From the NCBI GenBank assembly GCA_045806965.1, contig JBJMIG010000018.1:28769-92768 (forward strand): a DNA stretch of 64,000 nucleotides. Direction: 5' to 3'. The position numbers were made by a program, and so were the translations under genes. Source of the DNA: DASYTH01 sp045806965. GTDB lineage: Bacteria > Actinomycetota > Actinomycetes > Mycobacteriales > Pseudonocardiaceae. Below the pieces are notes generated by a model that saw only the letters and a list, made by a program, of their open reading frames with translations, made no database searches and was not told the DNA's origin. Below, piece by piece: positions 17,649-26,295 of the stretch. The first letter of the stretch is position 1. Every line of letters begins with the position of its first letter.

Positions 17649-18902
17649 TCAGCCGAAGGGGTAGCTCTTGGCGCTGGAGCCTTCGAAGGTTTCCAGGACT
17701 GTGAGCCCACCCTCGGCGTCACGCGACGGGCGGGAGACGTAGACGGTGCGGGTCGGCGGCTTGGCCACGTCGGTGTAGGTCAGGGGCGTGGCGAACAGGC
17801 CCTTGGTGTCCAGGTTGCTGGTTTTCCGCATGGCCGCGACCACGCCTTTCGGGGTCAGGTCCTTGGCCTCGCAGGCCCCCTTCATGGCTGCAGTGAGCAG
17901 TTCCGCCTGACCGTAGGCGAGGGGCACCTCCCAGCCGAGTGTCCCCTTGGGATCGGCGGTCCTGTACAGCTGGCGGGCCGCCTGGACGGCGGGCGCCTCG
18001 ACGCTGTACGGCGCGATGCTGGTCACCGTGTAGAAGTGCGCAAGGAGCGCCGGGCCGGCCGGGGTGTTCAGCAGCGAGGGGCCGAAAGTCGGTGTGTTGC
18101 CGACGATGGGAACGTTGACCCCTTGCGCGGCGAGGACGCCGGCGAGGGAGGCGAGCTGGCCCGGGGCGGCGGCGAGGATCACCGCCGAGACGCCCGCCTG
18201 CTGCAATGCGGAGGCCTGGGCCGTGAGGTCGGTGTCCCGCGGCGTGATCTGCTGCGGCACGATCTCCAGCCCGTGCTGTTTGGCGGCATACTGGGCTCCG
18301 GCGAGCGAGTCGTTGCCGTAGTCGCCGACGAAGTAGACGACGCCGACCTTGTTTCCTTTGGCCAGGCCGAGTTTGCTGACGAGGTAGTCGATCGCGTTGG
18401 CGCTCTCGACGCTGTACGTCGTGCCGGGGATCTGGGCGTTGTTGTACTTCAGGGCGACGCTGGCCCAGCCGTGGCCGCCGAGGTAGAGCCCGTCGGCTTC
18501 GGCCAGCGGCAGCACCGCGGCCGAGGTCGGACCGCCGAGCACCTGCTGCAGGGCCACGACCTTCGCGGCCATGCTGCGGTAGAGCGTGACCGCCTTCTGC
18601 GGGTCGTACCCGTGGTCCTGCACCTCGACCTTGATGGCCCGGCCGCAGATCCCGCCGTCCTTGTTCACCTTGTCGTAGTAGGCCTTCGTCTCGGTGACCT
18701 GGATCGCCGCGCCGGCGGCGAAGGGTCCGGAGAGGTCGGTGAGCATGCCGACCGTGATGGTGTCGCCGGTGACCCCGGCGCCGGTCTTGACGGTCCCCTC
18801 GGCGGCCCCGCCGCCCCCCGCGTTGGGGGCCTGGGTCGTGCAGGCGGCCAGGATGGCAACGCAGGCCGCCAGGGCCATCGTCGTGCGGGCGCGCTGCTTC
18901 AT
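17649..18902 (-). CDS. livK: Branched-chain amino acid-type ABC transporter substrate-binding lipoprotein
   Basis: 417 residues. The lipobox is VAILAAC with the acylated Cys near residue 21, followed by a Gly-rich linker. The periplasmic-binding-protein type I fold is recognisable from VGMLTDLSGPFAAG and YYDKVNKDGGICGRAIKVEV. In actinomycetes many members of this family bind aromatic acids or other carboxylates rather than leucine. The catabolic neighbours favour that here. It overlaps the permease stop (ATGA). Confidence 0.9.
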   Translation of the reverse strand: MKQRARTTMALAACVAILAACTTQAPNAGGGGAAEGTVKTGAGVTGDTITVGMLTDLSGPFAAGAAIQVTETKAYYDKVNKDGGICGRAIKVEVQDHGYDPQKAVTLYRSMAAKVVALQQVLGGPTSAAVLPLAEADGLYLGGHGWASVALKYNNAQIPGTTYSVESANAIDYLVSKLGLAKGNKVGVVYFVGDYGNDSLAGAQYAAKQHGLEIVPQQITPRDTDLTAQASALQQAGVSAVILAAAPGQLASLAGVLAAQGVNVPIVGNTPTFGPSLLNTPAGPALLAHFYTVTSIAPYSVEAPAVQAARQLYRTADPKGTLGWEVPLAYGQAELLTAAMKGACEAKDLTPKGVVAAMRKTSNLDTKGLFATPLTYTDVAKPPTRTVYVSRPSRDAEGGLTVLETFEGSSAKSYPFG

Positions 18903-20011
18903 GGGATGGTCTCCTTTGACCTGGTGGGGACTTCGGGGTGGGACGATGCCGGTGGTGCGGCCGGAGCGCGCCTACGTCGGAGCCGGGCTGCCGCGCCGGC
19001 AAGGCCACCGCGGAAGAACAGCAGGACGGCGATGATGGCCGCGCCGTAGAGAAACCGGGACAGTGTGGCGGCGTCGAGCCCGCCCGAGCCGGGTGCCGCC
19101 AGAAAGGGCAGTTCGGAGCTGTACTGGGTGAGGACCAGGGGCAGCGTGACGACGAAGACCGCGCCGGCCGCCGCGCCGGCGACCGAGCCGAGTCCACCCA
19201 GAACGATCATGACGAGAAAGTCGATGGACAGTGGCAGCCCGAACAGGTCGGGGGCGATGCGCCCGTAGGCGAGGGCCATGAGCGCACCGGCGATACCGGC
19301 GTAGGCGGAGGAGATGACGAACGCGGTGGCCTTGGCGCGGGCGACGTGGATGCCCATCGCCGCGGCCCCGGCTTCGCTGTCGCGGACATTGGCCAGCGCC
19401 CGGCCGGTGCTGCTGGCCTTGACGTTGCGGGCCACCCAGGCGGCGAGCAGGGCGACGGCCAGGAACAGGTACCAGAGCCGGTGCAGGCCCGTGAACACCA
19501 CCCCGGCGACCGCCAGGTAGTCGGGGTCGCTGTTGCTGAAACTGAAGCCGGGCACCGAAAAGGGCTCGACGCTGCGTCCGTTGAAGCCCCCGGTGTATGC
19601 CTCGATGTTCACCATGAGGTGGCGGGCCAGAAAGACCAGCCCGATGGTGGCCAGGCCGAGGTAGATCCCGCGGAGCCGCCCGGAAATCGGGCTGAACAGA
19701 GCGCCGGCCGCCGCGGCCACGGTGCCGGCCAGGACCAGCGCGAGCACCGGAGGAAGGCCCAGCCCGGCGACGCGGCCGTCCACCTCACCGGCCGCCCAGG
19801 CATACGTGTTGGCGCCCAGTGCGGCGAAGAACGCATGACCGAGGGACAGCTGGCCGGCGACGCCGACAAGCAGGGTCAGTCCGATGGCGCCCACCACCGC
19901 GGCCATGGCGAACAGCCCGGTCTGCAGCCAGAAGTCGTCCAGAACCAGTGGTAGGGCCGGCGCGATGAGGAGGGCCAGGAGCGTCGGGATCCGGCGCAGC
20001 GGGTCAGACAC
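18899..20011 (-). CDS. livM: LivM-type ABC transporter permease
   Basis: 370 residues, with 9-10 hydrophobic segments and the typical LSLGHAFFAALGANTYAW and FLVMIVLGGLGSVAGAAAGAV motifs of the LivM permease. It forms the membrane channel with LivH. It overlaps livH by eight bases and livK by four, so the transporter genes are one translational unit. Confidence 0.9.
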   Translation of the reverse strand: MSDPLRRIPTLLALLIAPALPLVLDDFWLQTGLFAMAAVVGAIGLTLLVGVAGQLSLGHAFFAALGANTYAWAAGEVDGRVAGLGLPPVLALVLAGTVAAAAGALFSPISGRLRGIYLGLATIGLVFLARHLMVNIEAYTGGFNGRSVEPFSVPGFSFSNSDPDYLAVAGVVFTGLHRLWYLFLAVALLAAWVARNVKASSTGRALANVRDSEAGAAAMGIHVARAKATAFVISSAYAGIAGALMALAYGRIAPDLFGLPLSIDFLVMIVLGGLGSVAGAAAGAVFVVTLPLVLTQYSSELPFLAAPGSGGLDAATLSRFLYGAAIIAVLLFFRGGLAGAAARLRRRRAPAAPPASSHPEVPTRSKETIP

Positions 20012-20894
20012 GGACGGCCTCCTTGCCGCCGAACAACCCCGACGGCCGGACCAGCAGGACGAGGATCATCACGGCGTAGGGGACGACCTCTCCCAAGCCG
20101 CGACCGAGAAAGTGGAGTTGGCTTTCGTAGCCGACGGCCAGGGCGGTGACCACACCGATGACCAGACCGCCGACGATCGCCCCGACGACGGAGTCGAAGC
20201 CGCCGAGCACCCAGGCGGGGATCGCGGCGAAGGCGCTGAGCGCGAGGGTCGGGGTCACGCCGGAGGCCGGGAAGGAGGCGAGGAAGATGCCGGCGATGGC
20301 CGCCAGTGCCCCGGCCAGCGCCCAACCGGCGGCGCCGGTGCGCGAGCGCCGGATGCCCATCAGGGAAGCGGTGTCGCCGTCGGCGGCGGCGGCCCGCATC
20401 GCGACACCGAGGCTGGTGCGGGCGAAGAGGAACCAGAGGGCGGCGAAGACGATGAAGGCGAGGCCGGCCGCGATTGCCCGGCTCGTCGGCAGCCTGATGC
20501 CGCCCAACTCGACCACGTCGGCCCCCCAGGGCGCGCCGATCGCCAGTACCTGGTTGCCGATCCGGCGGGTCAGTTCGGTGAGCAGCAGGATGTCCACGCC
20601 GAGCATGAGGATCGCCGCCGTGCCGGGGTTGGCCTCGGCCAGGTTGCGGACCAGGATCGCGTTGATCAGCACGCCCAGCGCCGCCGCGCCGAGGATCCCC
20701 AGCAGGACCGCCGGCCAGAAGCCGATCGGGTCGTGCAGTACGGAGACGAGGTAAGCACCCGTCAGCAGCACCGAGCCGTGCGCGAAGTTCAGCACGCCGG
20801 TCGAGGTGAACACGATGACGAAGCCGACCGCGATCAGCCCCAGGATCAGGCCGTAGGACAGGCCGTTGACCAACTGGGTGACGAAGTACGTCAT
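20004..20894 (-). CDS. livH: LivH-type ABC transporter permease
   Basis: 296 residues beginning MTYFVTQLVNGLSYGLILGL, a canonical LivH N-terminus. It continues with eight or so transmembrane helices and the cytoplasmic EAA-like loop around IPAWVLGGFDSVVGAIVGG. It pairs with LivM. The ATG overlaps the stop of the fused ATPase gene (ATGA). Confidence 0.9.
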   Translation of the reverse strand: MTYFVTQLVNGLSYGLILGLIAVGFVIVFTSTGVLNFAHGSVLLTGAYLVSVLHDPIGFWPAVLLGILGAAALGVLINAILVRNLAEANPGTAAILMLGVDILLLTELTRRIGNQVLAIGAPWGADVVELGGIRLPTSRAIAAGLAFIVFAALWFLFARTSLGVAMRAAAADGDTASLMGIRRSRTGAAGWALAGALAAIAGIFLASFPASGVTPTLALSAFAAIPAWVLGGFDSVVGAIVGGLVIGVVTALAVGYESQLHFLGRGLGEVVPYAVMILVLLVRPSGLFGGKEAVRV

Positions 20895-22474
20895 GCCGCC
20901 GCCGTTCCGAGATAGGCCCGCAGGACCTCGGGGTTCCGCTGCACCTCCTGCGGGCTTCCTTCGGCGATCCGCTTGCCGAAGTCGAGGACGGTGACCCGTT
21001 CCGCCAGGCCCATGACGAAGCGCATGTCGTGCTCGACGAGCAGGATCGACAGGCCCAGTTCGTGCTGGACCGCGCGGATCACCTCCGCCAGGGCCATCGA
21101 CTCGGCATAGGTCATTCCGGCGACGGGTTCGTCAAGCAGCAGCAGAGTGGGTTCGGCGGCAAGGGCCCGCCCCAGCTCGACCCGCTTGCGGTCGCCGTAG
21201 GACAGGGTATGGGTTTCGCGGTCGAGGAGACCGTCGATGCCGAGCAGAACCGCGATCCGGCGCACGGTCTCCCGCTCGGCGCGTTCCTCCTTGCGGGCTC
21301 GGGGAAGTCGCAGCGCATGGGCGAGGGCTCCGGTGCGCAGGACGCGGTGCCTGCCGACCAGCAGGTTGTCCTCGACCGTGGCCTCCAGCGACAGCGCGAT
21401 GTTCTGGAAGGTGCGGGCGACGCCGAGGCCGGCGATCCGGTGCGCGGGCAGCCCGGTGATCGTGGCGTCGCCGTAGTGCACCGCGCCCTCGGTCGCGCGG
21501 TAGGCGCCGCTCAGGACGTTGATGCAGGTCGACTTGCCGGCGCCGTTGGGACCTATCAACGCGTGGATCGTGCCGGTCTCGACGGTGAACGACACCGTCG
21601 ACAGCGCGGTGATGCCGCCGAACCGCACGGTAAGGCCGTCCACCCGGAGTTGCCGCGCCTGGGCGGCCGACGACCGTCCGAAATGGACCGGCAGCTCGGG
21701 CGGCAGGTCGCCGGGCGCCGTCCGGGCCGAGGGTGAGGTTCCCACGCCGAGATAGCGGTCGCGGATCTCGTCGGTTGCCGCCAGTTCGGCCGACTTCCCT
21801 GCCGCGGTGATCCTGCCGACCTCCAGCACATAGGCGCGGTCGGCGACCCGCAGGCCCATGGCCGCGTTCTGCTCGATGAGCAAAACCGAGGTTCCCTGCG
21901 CATGGATCTGCTCGATGATCTCGCCGATCCGCCCGACTAGTTGCGGCGCCAGGCCGAGTGACGGCTCGTCGAGCAGCAGCAACGCGGGCGAGGTCATCAA
22001 CGCCCGCCCTATCGCGAGCACCTGCTGCTCGCCGCCGGACAACAGGCCACCACGCTGGTGACGGCGCCGCGCCAGGATCGGAAACAGGTCGAAGACCCGC
22101 TCGGTCGCCTCGGCGCGAGCGCGAGCGCCGCGCACCGGGTAGGCCCCCGCCCGCAGATTCTCCGCCACGGTCAGATCGCGGAAGATGCGCCGGCCCTCGG
22201 GCACCTGGGCCAGGCCCGCACGCACCACCCATGCCGCGTCGCGGCCGGCGAGGTCCTCGCCCCGGAAGCGGACGGTCCCCGCGACGATCGCGGCGCCGAC
22301 GCCGCCCAGCGAGCGGGACACGGCGCGCAGCAATGTCGTCTTGCCGGCGCCGTTGCTCCCCAGGACCGCCACGACGGACCCGACATCGACGCGCACGGAG
22401 ACTCCCCGCAGCGCTCGGACGACACCGCCGTAGGCGACGGAGAGGTCGTCCACGGCAAGGAGGGGATCGGGCAC
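20891..22474 (-). CDS. Fused LivF-LivG ABC transporter ATPase
   Basis: About 527 residues containing two complete nucleotide-binding domains. The first (about 1-235) is LivF-like: Walker A GSNGAGKTTLL, signature LLSGGEQQVLAIGRAL, then LLLLDEPSLGLAPQLV. A linker of about 40 residues follows. The second (about 275-527) is LivG-like: Walker A GPNGAGKSTCINVLSG, the degenerate signature LSYGDRKRVELGRAL, and VEHDMRFVM. Transporters of this class normally use two separate genes, so the fusion is unusual, although known. GTG at 22474 is chosen because the N-terminal strand begins immediately. Confidence 0.9.
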   Translation of the reverse strand: MPDPLLAVDDLSVAYGGVVRALRGVSVRVDVGSVVAVLGSNGAGKTTLLRAVSRSLGGVGAAIVAGTVRFRGEDLAGRDAAWVVRAGLAQVPEGRRIFRDLTVAENLRAGAYPVRGARARAEATERVFDLFPILARRRHQRGGLLSGGEQQVLAIGRALMTSPALLLLDEPSLGLAPQLVGRIGEIIEQIHAQGTSVLLIEQNAAMGLRVADRAYVLEVGRITAAGKSAELAATDEIRDRYLGVGTSPSARTAPGDLPPELPVHFGRSSAAQARQLRVDGLTVRFGGITALSTVSFTVETGTIHALIGPNGAGKSTCINVLSGAYRATEGAVHYGDATITGLPAHRIAGLGVARTFQNIALSLEATVEDNLLVGRHRVLRTGALAHALRLPRARKEERAERETVRRIAVLLGIDGLLDRETHTLSYGDRKRVELGRALAAEPTLLLLDEPVAGMTYAESMALAEVIRAVQHELGLSILLVEHDMRFVMGLAERVTVLDFGKRIAEGSPQEVQRNPEVLRAYLGTAAA

Positions 22475-22529
22475 GAGAATGCCTTTGGGACGAAGTAGTG
22501 TCGGGCGTTCTAGAAAGTAGAAGTGCCCG

Positions 22530-22541
22530 TGACGTACGTCA
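22530..22541. promoter_or_regulatory. Perfect palindrome in the divergent liv/PaaX intergenic region
   Basis: tgacgtacgtca is a 12-bp perfect dyad between the minus-strand liv operon start (22474) and the PaaX-like gene (22605). It is a candidate operator or activator site for the adjacent regulator. The flanks are A+T-richer, as expected of a promoter region. Confidence 0.5.
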
Positions 22542-22604
22542 AGCATCTATCTAATGTGTTGAATGTGGACGGGTGGCTACCGGCCGCCCGGGAGGAGAGC
22601 GGGG

Positions 22605-23429
22605 ATGAGTGCCGAGGCACTGGAGGGGCGGGCGTACGGCCATCGACCCCAGTCGATGCTGTTCAGCTTCTTTGGTGGCGTGGTGCACGGTCGCGACTTG
22701 CCCCCGATCCCCACCTCGGTGTTCCTGCGGCTGCTGGGCGGGCTGGGGGTCGCGGAGGCCGCCATCCGCGCCACCCTGGCGCGGATGACCCGAAACGGGC
22801 TGCTGGAACGCATCCAGGCCGGCCGCGCGGCGCACTACCGGCTCACGCCGAAAGCCGACGCGGTCGTGCGCAAGGCCGCCCAGCGGGTCGCCGCCGCGGC
22901 GCCGTTCGACCACCCCGACGGCGAGTGGACCCTGTTGAGCTACTCCATGCCGGAAAGCCGCCGAGACCTGCGTCATCGCGTCCGGGCGACGCTGACGTGG
23001 GCGGGGTTCGGCGGACTGCGGGACGGCGTGTGGATCGCACCCGGCACCGTCGACGTGGCCGAGGTCCTCGCCGACGCCGGACTCTACGAGGTCGCCGAGC
23101 TGGCGGAGTGGTTCGCCGCCTCCCCCATGCCGGCCGTCCGGGTGGAACAGTTCATCCGCAGGGCCTGGCCGATCGATCGCATCCGCGAGCGTCACGACGA
23201 GTTCATCGAGTCATGGTGGGCCGGTCCGAGCGAGGCGGACCCGCTGGGACAGATCACGCTGCTGGGCGCGGACTGGTTGCAGGTCCTGCGCAGCGACCCC
23301 GGTCTGCCGGCGCGCTACCTGTCCGCCGACTGGCCCGCCGCGCAGAGCGCCGCGGTCTACCGCCGCTGCTACACCGCCCTCCTGCCGGCCGCCGAGCGAC
23401 GTCTCGACCTGGAACTCCGGGTGGAGTGA
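22605..23429 (+). CDS. PaaX-family transcriptional regulator
   Basis: About 274 residues starting MSAEALEG behind GGAGGAGAG. The N-terminal winged helix reads SVFLRLLGGLGVAEAAIRATLARM. This is followed by the PaaX central domain (EWTLLSYSMPESRRDLRHRVRATLTWAGFGGLRDGVWIAP region) and a C-terminal helical domain. PaaX proteins repress phenylacetate-type catabolic genes and usually respond to a CoA thioester. Divergent placement from the liv/SDR/MaoC operon suggests it controls that operon. Confidence 0.88.
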   Translation: MSAEALEGRAYGHRPQSMLFSFFGGVVHGRDLPPIPTSVFLRLLGGLGVAEAAIRATLARMTRNGLLERIQAGRAAHYRLTPKADAVVRKAAQRVAAAAPFDHPDGEWTLLSYSMPESRRDLRHRVRATLTWAGFGGLRDGVWIAPGTVDVAEVLADAGLYEVAELAEWFAASPMPAVRVEQFIRRAWPIDRIRERHDEFIESWWAGPSEADPLGQITLLGADWLQVLRSDPGLPARYLSADWPAAQSAAVYRRCYTALLPAAERRLDLELRVE

Positions 23430-23522
23430 GCTACCCTCAGAAAAGTTCAGACTTTCGTTGACGGTCGACAGGCAGACCTCTAGCGTCGTGAGGGTATCCG
23501 CAGCACTCTTGTGAGGACGCAG

Positions 23523-24911
23523 ATGTCCCCTCGGACCCTCGCCGCCGGTCTTGCCGGGGCCCTCGCTGTCTGTCTGGTGGCCGTCACTCCGGCCCTCGCG
23601 GAGAATCCGCCCGGCCCGGTCCACGCCACCGGCGTTCTGTCGGACGGCGTGGCGCAATGGGTCGCCGACGTGCCTGCCGACTGGAACGGCACGCTGATCC
23701 TGTACAGCCACGGGTACAACCCGACGCCGAACAACCCGGCCCGCAACTCGCCCGACCCGCAGACGGCCGCGGCGCTGCTGGCCCGGGGCTACGCCCTCGT
23801 AGGCTCCTCCTACGAGCGGTCGGGCTGGACGATGGACACCGCCGTGGGTGACCAGCTGGAAACCTTGGCGGTCTTCTCCCAACGGTTCGGCAGGCCCCAT
23901 CGGACCCTGGCGCTCGGCACGTCTATGGGCGGCCTGATCACCGGACAGCTGGCCGAGCGCCGACACGCCGGCATCGACGGCGCACTGGCGACCTGCGGCC
24001 TGATGGAAGGCGGCGTGGACCTGCTCAACTACCAGCTGGACGGGGCGCACGCGATCGCCCGACTGCTGGTGCCCGACGGCCGGACACTCCAGCTCGCCGG
24101 TTTCGGCGGCTCCATGGCGGCCGTGAACGCGTCGGTGCAGACGATGCTCGCCGCCCTTGCGGCCGCGCAGGGCACGCCGCAGGGCCGGGCCCGCACCGCC
24201 CTGGCCGCGGCGCTGTATCACCTGCCCCGCTGGGCCGTCGGAGCGTCGCAGCCGGCGCCGGACGACTACGCCGGGCAGGAACAGGCGCAGTACCAACAGT
24301 TCATCACGGCGCTGAACTTCACCTACCCGGCCCGGGTCGACATCGAGAACACCGTGGGCGGCAACCCGTCCTGGAACATCGGGGTCGACTACCGGGCGCT
24401 GCTGCCGCACGCCGACGAGCGCAAGCAGGTCATGGCGCTGTACCGACAGGCCGGCCTCGACCTGGCCGCCGATCTGGACACGCTGAGCCGCACGGCCCAC
24501 ATCGCGCCGGAACCGCGTGCGCTGCACCGGGCCGCCGCGATCTCGGAGCTGACCGGCGAACTGCGGGTGCCGGTGCTGAGCATCCACACCACCCACGACG
24601 TTCTCGCCCCCGTGCAGGTCGAAGAGGACTACGCCGAGCAGATCCGGCATGCGGGCGAGAACGCCTTGCTACGGCAGGCGTTCGTGCACCGGCTGGGCCA
24701 CTGCGCGTTCACCCCGGCCGAGCTGGTGGCCTCCGTGCAGGCCCTGGAGGAACGAGTGCGCGCCGGCCACTGGACCCAGGCCGTGCAGCCCCGCCGGCTC
24801 GACGCCGCGGCCGAGCAACTCAACCTGGGTGGCGCGGAGTTCGTCGACCCGTACCAGCCGGCCGAGTGGCTGGGCGACCGCGGCGGAGCACTCGGCGGCC
24901 CGCGGTTCTGA
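23523..24911 (+). CDS. Secreted alpha/beta hydrolase
   Basis: 462 residues starting MSPRTLAAGLAG. A signal peptide ends near PALA at residue 26. The hydrolase core shows LILYSHGY, the nucleophile elbow GTSMGG, and a late LSIHTTHDVLAP with the probable acid; the terminal His is in HRLGHCAF. It resembles secreted actinomycete esterases or peptidase-like hydrolases with a large lid. RBS GAGGA is five bases before the ATG. It stands alone after the PaaX gene, so a link to the catabolic operon is possible but unproven. Confidence 0.82.
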   Translation: MSPRTLAAGLAGALAVCLVAVTPALAENPPGPVHATGVLSDGVAQWVADVPADWNGTLILYSHGYNPTPNNPARNSPDPQTAAALLARGYALVGSSYERSGWTMDTAVGDQLETLAVFSQRFGRPHRTLALGTSMGGLITGQLAERRHAGIDGALATCGLMEGGVDLLNYQLDGAHAIARLLVPDGRTLQLAGFGGSMAAVNASVQTMLAALAAAQGTPQGRARTALAAALYHLPRWAVGASQPAPDDYAGQEQAQYQQFITALNFTYPARVDIENTVGGNPSWNIGVDYRALLPHADERKQVMALYRQAGLDLAADLDTLSRTAHIAPEPRALHRAAAISELTGELRVPVLSIHTTHDVLAPVQVEEDYAEQIRHAGENALLRQAFVHRLGHCAFTPAELVASVQALEERVRAGHWTQAVQPRRLDAAAEQLNLGGAEFVDPYQPAEWLGDRGGALGGPRF

Positions 24912-25148
24912 CGTACCAAGGACCGCCCACCTGGCAGGGGCGTGGGCGCCGATCCGTCACTTCCGCGCCGGCGTGATGGATTCGGTTCCGTCGTCCCAGC
25001 GCCAGGGTGGATTGTGTCCGTGCAGGTGAACGCCGCGATACACCAGGTGTCACCGAGGTAGGGCCGGTTTCCCGGGCACCGGCCCGGACGAACACGGTCC
25101 CGGCGTGGGGCGCACCCTCGGCGACGGCCGCCAGCACCCGCCGTTCGA

Positions 25149-25745
25149 TCAGCGACGACCGTCTCGAGTGGACGGATACTCCCGGCTGAGACGGTCGAAC
25201 GCCTCGCCCACAAACCGCAGTTCGCCCAAGCCGGCGGCGGCGATGGGTCCCAGACCTTCGGGAGTCGGCGCCCGGAAGGCGGCCCAGGCGGTGGCGGCGA
25301 GTTGGAGGGCGGCCGGGGTCAAGCGGGCCCGGGCATTGGTTGCGGGCAGTTCGCGCAGTTGCTCGGCGGTCAGTTCGCCGAGACCGCCGAAGCGGGCGAT
25401 GCCCGGGTGCTCGCCGATGCAGATCAGGGTGATGCGCTGCGCCGGCACGCCGAGGTCGGCGAGGCGGGCGAGAATCTGGATGATCTGGAGCTGATCGTAG
25501 GGATCCGCCTCGAACCACAGCACGTACTCGCCGTCCCGGTCGGCCGCCAGGGTCGGTCCCGTTCGACGAACATGTTCGCCGCCTCGCCGCAGTCGTCGAC
25601 CTCACTCGGCACGAGGAAACCGGTCCGGATCCGCCGAAGTTCCTCAGGACCCCCGCAGGCGCCGGGCCCTCGTGCAGGTAGTCACGCCAGTACAGCACGG
25701 CCGCGGAAGCCCGGTGGCGTCGCCGTTGCTGACGTGCAACGCCTC
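25149..25745 (-). pseudogene. DUF1835 protein, broken by several frameshifts
   Basis: Pieces from different minus-strand frames line up with DUF1835 proteins. They are LHVSNGDATG (near 25740), LYWRDYLHEGPAPAG (25690s), LVPSEVDDCGEAANMFVERD (25600s), and a longer intact part from about 25523 to the stop: LWFEADPYDQLQIIQILARL, then ITLICIGEHPGIARFGGLGE. At least three frame changes are needed, so the gene is dead or the assembly is poor here. Confidence 0.7.
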
Positions 25746-25985
25746 GATCGTCCGGTCGTCGTCGGAAGTGGGTTTTCCGGACTGTCCGGCGAGAAGCTGG
25801 CTGCGTGCCGCGGCGTACCGGAACGCGTACATCGTCACGACCGCCACACCCAGCCTGCACCGACCCAACCGCAACACCGGCGACTCACCAGTTCGCCCCG
25901 AGCTCATGTTGGGAAAATGTTGGGAAGGACAGTCTTTGATCCCATGTAGACACCAAAGAGGCGGCCTACCTGCGTAAACGGCCTC

Positions 25986-26295
25986 ATGGTGGCCCTGCTC
26001 ACCGACGACGTCTTCATCTCGATGCCACCGATGCCCTTCGAATACCAGGGCCGAGACGTCGCGGCGCGCTTATGCGCCAGCCTGTTCCGCGCGGGGGCGG
26101 CAGGTTCGACCTCGTCCCGACGCGGGCCAAAGGCCATCCGGCGTTCGGCACCCACCTGCGCGCCCACACCGGCATCCGGCACGGGACCGGCCTCTACGTC
26201 CTCACCTCACCGGCGACCGGATCCACGCCATGACCCGCTTCGACAACAGCCTGCTCCCGTCGTTCGGGCTACCGCGAATGCTCCCCAGCCGATAA
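25986..26295 (+). pseudogene. SnoaL-like C-terminal domain of an ECF sigma factor, frameshifted
   Basis: Three frames are needed: LLTDDVFISMPPMPFEYQGR, then FDLVPTRAKGHPAFGTHLRA, then GDRIHAMTRFDNSLLPSFGL, ending at TAA (26293-26295). This is the SnoaL-like sensing domain that ends SigJ/SigG-type ECF sigma factors. The sigma2 and sigma4 domains are absent upstream. It stops exactly against the convergent secreted-protein gene. Confidence 0.7.

Noticed and set aside
16242..19049. A 935-codon plus-strand open frame
   Set aside because: It is antisense to the SDR, ligase remnant and LivK. Low-complexity Gly/Arg/Asp text with no motif.
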